Both the position numbers and the translations under genes were made by a program. The notes under the pieces were generated by a model. It searched no databases. It had not been told where the DNA came from and saw only the letters and a list, made by a program, of their open reading frames with translations. DNA of 64,000 bases, from assembly GCA_030522415.1 (NCBI GenBank), contig CM060107.1:50671807-50735806 (forward strand), in the 5' to 3' direction. This DNA is from Channallabes apus (taxonomy: Eukaryota; Chordata; Actinopteri; Siluriformes; Clariidae). The stretch's first letter is position 1; every line of letters begins with the position of its first letter. This document shows, piece after piece, positions 58,506 to 64,000 of the stretch.

Positions 58506-60669
58506 TCACAGACATTGTACAAAGGAAATTGAATTATAAATTGTTTATTGAAAAAAGGTTCTCAATAATAGTAACTCTGATTCATTACTCCAAGGAACTG
58601 CTTATTCCTTTTCTTTCTTTTTTTTTTTTTAATCCCAATGTATTTTATTTCTTATTTAGTATATTTATGGTGCAATTTTCCATAAATCTACACATTAGGC
58701 AAATCAGAAAAAGGAAACCTTGCAGTTTGGTATGCATCTTATAAGGGGTTCATATTGTATAATAGTATTTCATCCTGAAGAACACTTCTGGTGCAGGATT
58801 ATCAACTTATCGACGGATTGCTGTTCGGATGTGAGGGTTACACACATTACGGTTGATGATTTTCTTAGAAATTTTAGATTCATTTAGATAATTTAAAAAA
58901 CTTGACTTGCAAATGTTCAACAATTTACGTGTCTAATTGAAGAGGTTGAGAAGAGTAAGGGCGCTGGTTAAGAGTTGGTCTTTGCATTTTGTCTTACAAA
59001 TTAATTTGTGTGAAACTTCATGAGCCATCAGGTTCTTCATACTTTGTATTGCATTAGTAAATGACATTTGCATAATTTTTTTTTATGTTGTCGGGGCTCT
59101 TCAGCAAGGAAAGCTCTTAACCTGAATTGTTTGAAAAGCAATGTGTCGACTCGTGCACAGATAAAAAAATATTTCCAATGTAGCCCAAACCACTGGATAA
59201 TCAACCAATTTACTGTGCATTTTGCCAGACTGTAAGTGTGTAAACTACATTTACTACATTTATAGGGGCTTCTGCGCCGAGCAGGTGGCTCAGAGATGTG
59301 CAAGTTCAGATGTAGCGACAGATGGTGTTTGATAGTAGAGCAGACGGTTCGTGTCACACAAAGATGCTGCCTCAGCCTTTCCCAAGGAGCCTTCACGCTG
59401 CCTGCGGACTGCGGGGAGAAGACACGATGCCGAGAGAAAGGCAAAATACAGTGTCTGTGTGAACAATTGAAAGAACAATTAATTAGTGACGTCTCGATAC
59501 TGTCCGACTCACGTCGCACTATTTCCTAAGATAAGAATGTGGCATCTGCTCTTGCTGGCCAGGCCTGGGGTCAAGGGTGAAGGTCAGCATCAAGGGGTGC
59601 AAGGGTGAAACTGCCTGCTTGGATTTTAATTACAATAAGAGCGCATGATTGGCTAATGAGATATAAGCAGCCTGCAGAACAAAGCCTGAATGATTTTAAA
59701 GCGCTTAGACACTCAACATCTGACCCATAAACAGACCATAACTGGGAGATAAATATAGTAGTTTCCGCGTCAATCCTCCACACTGCAATGGCTTTCAGTT
59801 ACTGTTAGATTTCAGAGGTTGGTTTGTTTCCATATTTCCATTAAGGAAATCATAACTTATTGGTAATATACTGTATTTCAACAGCTTGTTTTTCATTTAT
59901 TTAAAGGTGCAGCTGGCAGAATTTGTGGATTATTTGTGAAAAAATAACACTCAAGTGATTTATTTAGCTTGACTAGTCCATGTACAGTAAACTCCAAAAC
60001 TCCAAAAACTCTAGCTGGCTAAACATGTCAGTTTTGAAGTTAGCATGATGTCTTATCATTGTTGTTTTATCCTTGGCCATTTACTCACGTTCACTACCCT
60101 GGTCAGCTATCATAGTCAATCAAGAGCCTATATCCATAGCTGAAAGTAGCTGAGTACATTCTGTGTGCAAGTAAAAGATTAAGTGGCAGTATGCAGTACT
60201 GGAAAGAGGGGAGAGCAGCAGCCTGCCAAAACCCACAATTAAAATCAGTCATGGAAGCAGTTAGAGAAAACACCTGATAAAGTTAACACTTTGTCTACTT
60301 AGTCATTTCTTCTACATCATTTCTCTGAACTGTCCGTGTTACTGTAGTCAGCATGAGCTTAAGGTTCATGACTTACCGCACTAATTTATTTGTGGCTAAC
60401 GTAAGCTACAATGCTAACTACCTTCTAACACAAGACCAAATCTCTCTCTAACGTCCTAAACGAGGCCACTACTTACGGTATGGAACAAGGCATTCAACAC
60501 CTTACACAGCACAATAACTTTATTTGAAACTATTTGAGATTCATCCCTGGAACAGTTACTTTGCTGAGGCTAATCTGCGGTGGAACAAGTAGAGACAGAT
60601 GAGACAGTACTGTCTTGATGGGTTATTCTCCTCATCTTTTGGCTACGTAGTACCAGCAGACATTTAAAC

Positions 60670-60671
<2 letters not shown>

Positions 60672-60764
<93 letters not shown>
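60672..60764. repeat. (TA)n microsatellite, about 93 bp
   Basis: The longest pure TA run of the window. Confidence 0.97.
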
Positions 60765-60767
<3 letters not shown>

Positions 60768-62111
60768 CAAGTTTGGAACTATCTAGTTTTAATTTGTATA
60801 CGACAAGTTTGGATTGAGGATATTACTGTTTACATGAAGCTGATATGGTAAACAACTTATTGCAGCTATTTATGCTTACAGTAATTCACTTTCCAAGACA
60901 TATTGTTAGTTCTAGTTACTTGATCAGCAGGTTCATCATCTTTGTTCCTCACAACAATAGTATTTGGAATGGAATTCAATCATCTTTAAGTTTTTGAGCA
61001 GTAAAGAAGGATCTGTGTTAAAAAAAAAAGACTGACCGGAGGAATATAAACACAACCGCAGGGTACAGCATGGGCCTGTGGTTTTTGTATGTGTACGATA
61101 TGCTTGCTTTGATCACATTGTCAGCAATTATGTTTCATTGTGCTCCCTGGATGCATCAATGTTATAAGCAATAAAAACACGGAGAAGCACACCTTTAAAA
61201 AACACTGCTTAAAAAAAAGAAGAAGAAGAAAAAAGAAAATTTATGACATAGTTGACCGTAAATGCCATAACCCTTTTGCGATCCTCATAAAAGCCATGAG
61301 TTTCTGTAGCTCATATTGCAGGAAACCGTAATTTGAGTTATTGGTGCATGATTCTTCCGATCTTCCATCTAGTCTCATCATGATCTCTGTTTCTTTCTCT
61401 TTCTGTTGCTCTCTCTCTCTCTCTCTCTCTCTCATGAGGATGCATATATAAAGGTCTTTGAAACCTTTGACGGTTGAAGTAAGATGAAAGATTTGGCGAT
61501 TGTGTTGCACAATGTCAAAGACCACTCCTTCATCTCCCACAGAACCAAAGGATCTTAAGATGAAAAGAGTATCTGAAAGAACAGTAACACAGTAACAGGT
61601 GGGGTCTTGCCTTTGTGTGTGGGTAAATATGCAATCTTGACTGCCTCGTAGTGTTTGCTCATAGAGCGAGGATATAGAAAGGCCAGAGAATACACTGGCA
61701 AAGAAGAGAAACCAGGTTCACTTGAGAACCATCTAACCATTCTTTGATCTTGAACCGATGCTTCAACTCAAAAAAAAAAAAAAAAAAGACAACCTGTGGT
61801 TTATGAACTGTTCAATGCTTGAGCAAACTCTGACTATTAATTACATTTGAATAGTGTACTTACACCTGTTACATTCATTCAAAGTGGAACATAATAATCT
61901 TCTTAGATTTAAAAAAAAGTTGTACTGTATGTTTACGGAGACCAAGGTTAGAGTTTAGTAAAAAAAAAAAAAAAAAAAAATGTATTCTAAGAATATGATC
62001 AGAATGAACAGCAAAATTTTCAAAATGCCCTGCACTATCTGTCGATGCTCTCGTAAAGACCTCCAAAACCAATTTTTGCCCTAATGTGAAAGCCATTCTT
62101 ATACACAGGGG

Positions 62112-62312
62112 TGTATAAGGGCCAGGGGTAGCTCAGTGGTTAAGGCATTGGACTACGGTTCGGAAGATCCCAGGTTCAAATCCCACAACCACCAAGTTGC
62201 CACTGTTGGGCCCTTGAGCAAGGCCCTTAACCCTCAATTGCTCAGCTGTGTAATGAGATAAAAAAATGTAAGTCGCTCTGGATAAGAGCGTCAGCCAAAT
62301 GCCTAAATGTTA
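62112..62312 (+). mobile_element. tRNA-derived SINE with the conserved teleost 3' segment
   Basis: The tRNA-like head has ggtagctcagtggttaagg (A box) and ggttcaaatcc (B box). The body has gttgccactgttgggccctt. The tail has gtaagtcgctctggataaga then gcgtcagccaaatgcc, a segment found in many fish SINEs (V-SINE/HE1-type, from memory). It is close to intact. Confidence 0.85.
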
Positions 62313-62626
62313 TACAACATTCCCTGTTAATTGTAATCTCATTTAGATTATCCATACAATGGACAGGGTTAGTGGTTACAACTTTTTGGAAACCCAACAC
62401 CTTCGTATTAGCAGATTTATAAGAAATGGAGATATGTATAACAGTGCTGCACTAAGTAATAAACAGTACTACAAAATGAACATTATTATATTATTATCTA
62501 GCCAATTACTTCTCCCTAAATTACACTATACTGTATGTCACACTTACATTATATGTCACACTATGCAATTTTTGAGAGGCAGGTTAATTTAAATGGTCTT
62601 GGATAATATTTTACATAACATAGGTC

Positions 62627-62905
62627 AGTCAGTCAGTTATCTTCTATACCACTTTATCCTTATATTCAGGGTCGCGGGGACCTGGAGCCTATCCCAGGAA
62701 GCTTAGGGCACAAGGTGGGGTACACCCTGGACAGGGTGCCAATCCATCGCAGGGCACACACACACACACACACACACACTCATTCACACACTACGGGCAA
62801 TTTTGTGAGCGTCAATTAACCTAGCCTACATGTGTTTGGACTGTGGGAGGAAACCGGAGAACCCGGAGGAAACCCACCAAACACGGGGAGAACATGCAAA
62901 CTCCC
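62627..62905 (-). mobile_element. tRNA-derived SINE (Mermaid-like), - orientation, truncated
   Basis: It runs from tcagttatcttctataccac through gggtcgcggggacctggag, ggacagggtgccaatccatc, a (CA)n run and ggagaacccggaggaaaccc to gaacatgcaaactccc. It is very similar to the copy at 23852-24106. Confidence 0.8.
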
Positions 62906-63228
62906 ATGACATAGGTAGGAAACAATAATAAGCACATTTAATAGGGAGGAACAGCAAATTTCTCAAAACACTCTATAGCTAACATTTGAAGTTTTAGTGT
63001 TACAGTAGTTTATGTAGTGGTAATTTTTGCAACAATCTATATAGTTACAAGTGGCAGAGTTCATAGTTGTAGCTTTTTATACAATACAATTCAACAAAAG
63101 AGCTTTCACATTTTTAGAAATCCAAACTAAACAATCCCTCACATTGTAATTGTAAGACCTGACAACGTATACAAGAAATAAGCCACCAAATCTCTTGCAA
63201 TAAAATAATGAGAACAAATTCATCCTTA

Positions 63229-63229
<1 letters not shown>

Positions 63230-63265
<36 letters not shown>
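63230..63265. repeat. (ATT)n microsatellite
   Basis: About 11 uninterrupted att units. Confidence 0.95.
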
Positions 63266-63266
<1 letters not shown>

Positions 63267-64000
63267 CTTTATTACATGACTACCTGTAGTGAATTATTTT
63301 GTATTAATTCAAGTAAAACTGAAACTAGGTAAAAAGTTAGATAACATGAATTGAAAACTTTCCCAGTGCGCACTAGCTAGGTGAGTAGATTTTTAGCAAT
63401 TAGTTTTAGAGCTTTAGTTTTCAAGTTCAGTGGTTTATATTCTAAAACAAATGCAAGGTCACAATTGACAAACTTAAGTTAAATATTGTCGTTTTTTCTT
63501 TTTACATGGTTCTCTTTAACTAAAATTGAACTAAGACAAAATGTACAAGTAAAAAATAATCATGCTACTAGTCCAACAGTACATTTTGAACATTACAACA
63601 TTTTTGCCCTGATTATGTGATAAACTGAAAATTTTAAGTAAGGAAAGCTAGTTAAAATTATCTCAGATAAACTGTTAATAACACAGGTGCTCCCATTATT
63701 ATAAAAAAAAAAAAAAAGATTTTCCAAGCCTGTATATTTATACAAATATCTCAGAGGGTCTTGCCACAACTTGTTAACTTGCCTTTAGGGCAGCAAAGTG
63801 TGAGAGAGTGCAACAGAAGAAAAGATACACTTCAGATTTGTTTTCTTGTTGCTGATTGGTTACAGTGTAGAAATCAGCCAGCTAGAAGAAATTTAGGGAA
63901 TTTTTTTTTTTTTATCAAAAATAATTTGCTAATTCAAGGATGTTTTTTTTATTTACTTGCTTTTTTAAACATTCTTTTTTCATGCAGCTTTAGTATGGTT

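Larger units (their letters stand above)
34871..64000. other. Gene-poor region upstream of smyd2
   Basis: No exon with a recognisable protein family and matching splice sites was found on either strand across about 29 kb. Apart from the repeats listed separately, the sequence is AT-rich. Blocks of higher complexity occur at about 48500-49180, 50520-50900, 51900-52700, 54240-54780, 56440-57130 and 59290-59790. No SMYD2-side neighbour known from mammals (such as PROX1) is visible. Confidence 0.65.

Noticed and set aside
62120..62190. Genuine tRNA gene
   Set aside because: A and B boxes are present but the sequence continues into the standard SINE body and tail, and the cloverleaf is poor.
34871..64000. 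prox1 or another neighbour gene
   Set aside because: No frame resembles the PROX1 homeo-prospero region or its long first coding exon; only the expected synteny suggests it should be nearby.

Overview
The window is vertebrate nuclear DNA from a ray-finned fish. It has GT-AG introns, long AT-rich introns, abundant (TG)n, (TA)n and (AAT)n microsatellites, tRNA-derived SINEs of a type common in teleosts, and several families of DNA transposons. The most frequent SINE resembles the Mermaid-type repeats described from catfish. A siluriform source is therefore plausible, but this rests on memory of repeat families and not on a search.

Two protein-coding genes can be assembled exon by exon, and they converge tail to tail. 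From 1562 to 12817 on the + strand lie 16 coding exons of ptpn14, a FERM-domain tyrosine phosphatase of the Hippo/YAP pathway. The first FERM exons lie upstream of the window; the phosphatase domain and the stop codon are present. From 34807 down to 18828 on the - strand lies a complete 12-exon smyd2 (436 codons plus stop), a SET/MYND lysine methyltransferase. A CpG-rich start region lies at about 34440-34870. SMYD2 and PTPN14 are also convergent neighbours in mammals, so the block is conserved synteny. The point most worth checking is smyd2 intron 9 (21839-21990). It has no usable GT donor, but it has textbook AT-AC U12-type (minor spliceosome) 5' splice site, branch-site and 3' end signals, and these join the flanking exons exactly in frame.

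Layout: 1-1561 is ptpn14 intron with a diverged tandem repeat of about 160 bp. 1562-12817 is ptpn14, with a hAT-type element (4122-4984) that carries a solo LTR inside it. 12818-18827 is intergenic, with a SINE and a Tc1-type MITE. 18828-34807 is smyd2. Its introns hold a broken LINE, a mariner remnant, a 1.4-kb TTAA-flanked element with an internal hairpin array, a hAT MITE with a perfect 8-bp target duplication, a Harbinger-like element of about 1.2 kb and two degenerate pentamer arrays. 34808-64000 has no recognisable gene. It contains SINEs, a nearly intact Tc1-like transposon with one frameshift in its transposase (46617-48236), a Tc1 remnant with a nested MITE (57497-58505), and several blocks of repeat-poor, non-coding sequence. 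Those blocks could be conserved enhancers: in mammals the developmental gene PROX1 lies on this side of SMYD2, but no prox1 exon was found here.

No CRISPR array, bacterial operon, integrated virus or new multi-gene system was seen. The interesting material is splice-site biology and transposon nesting.
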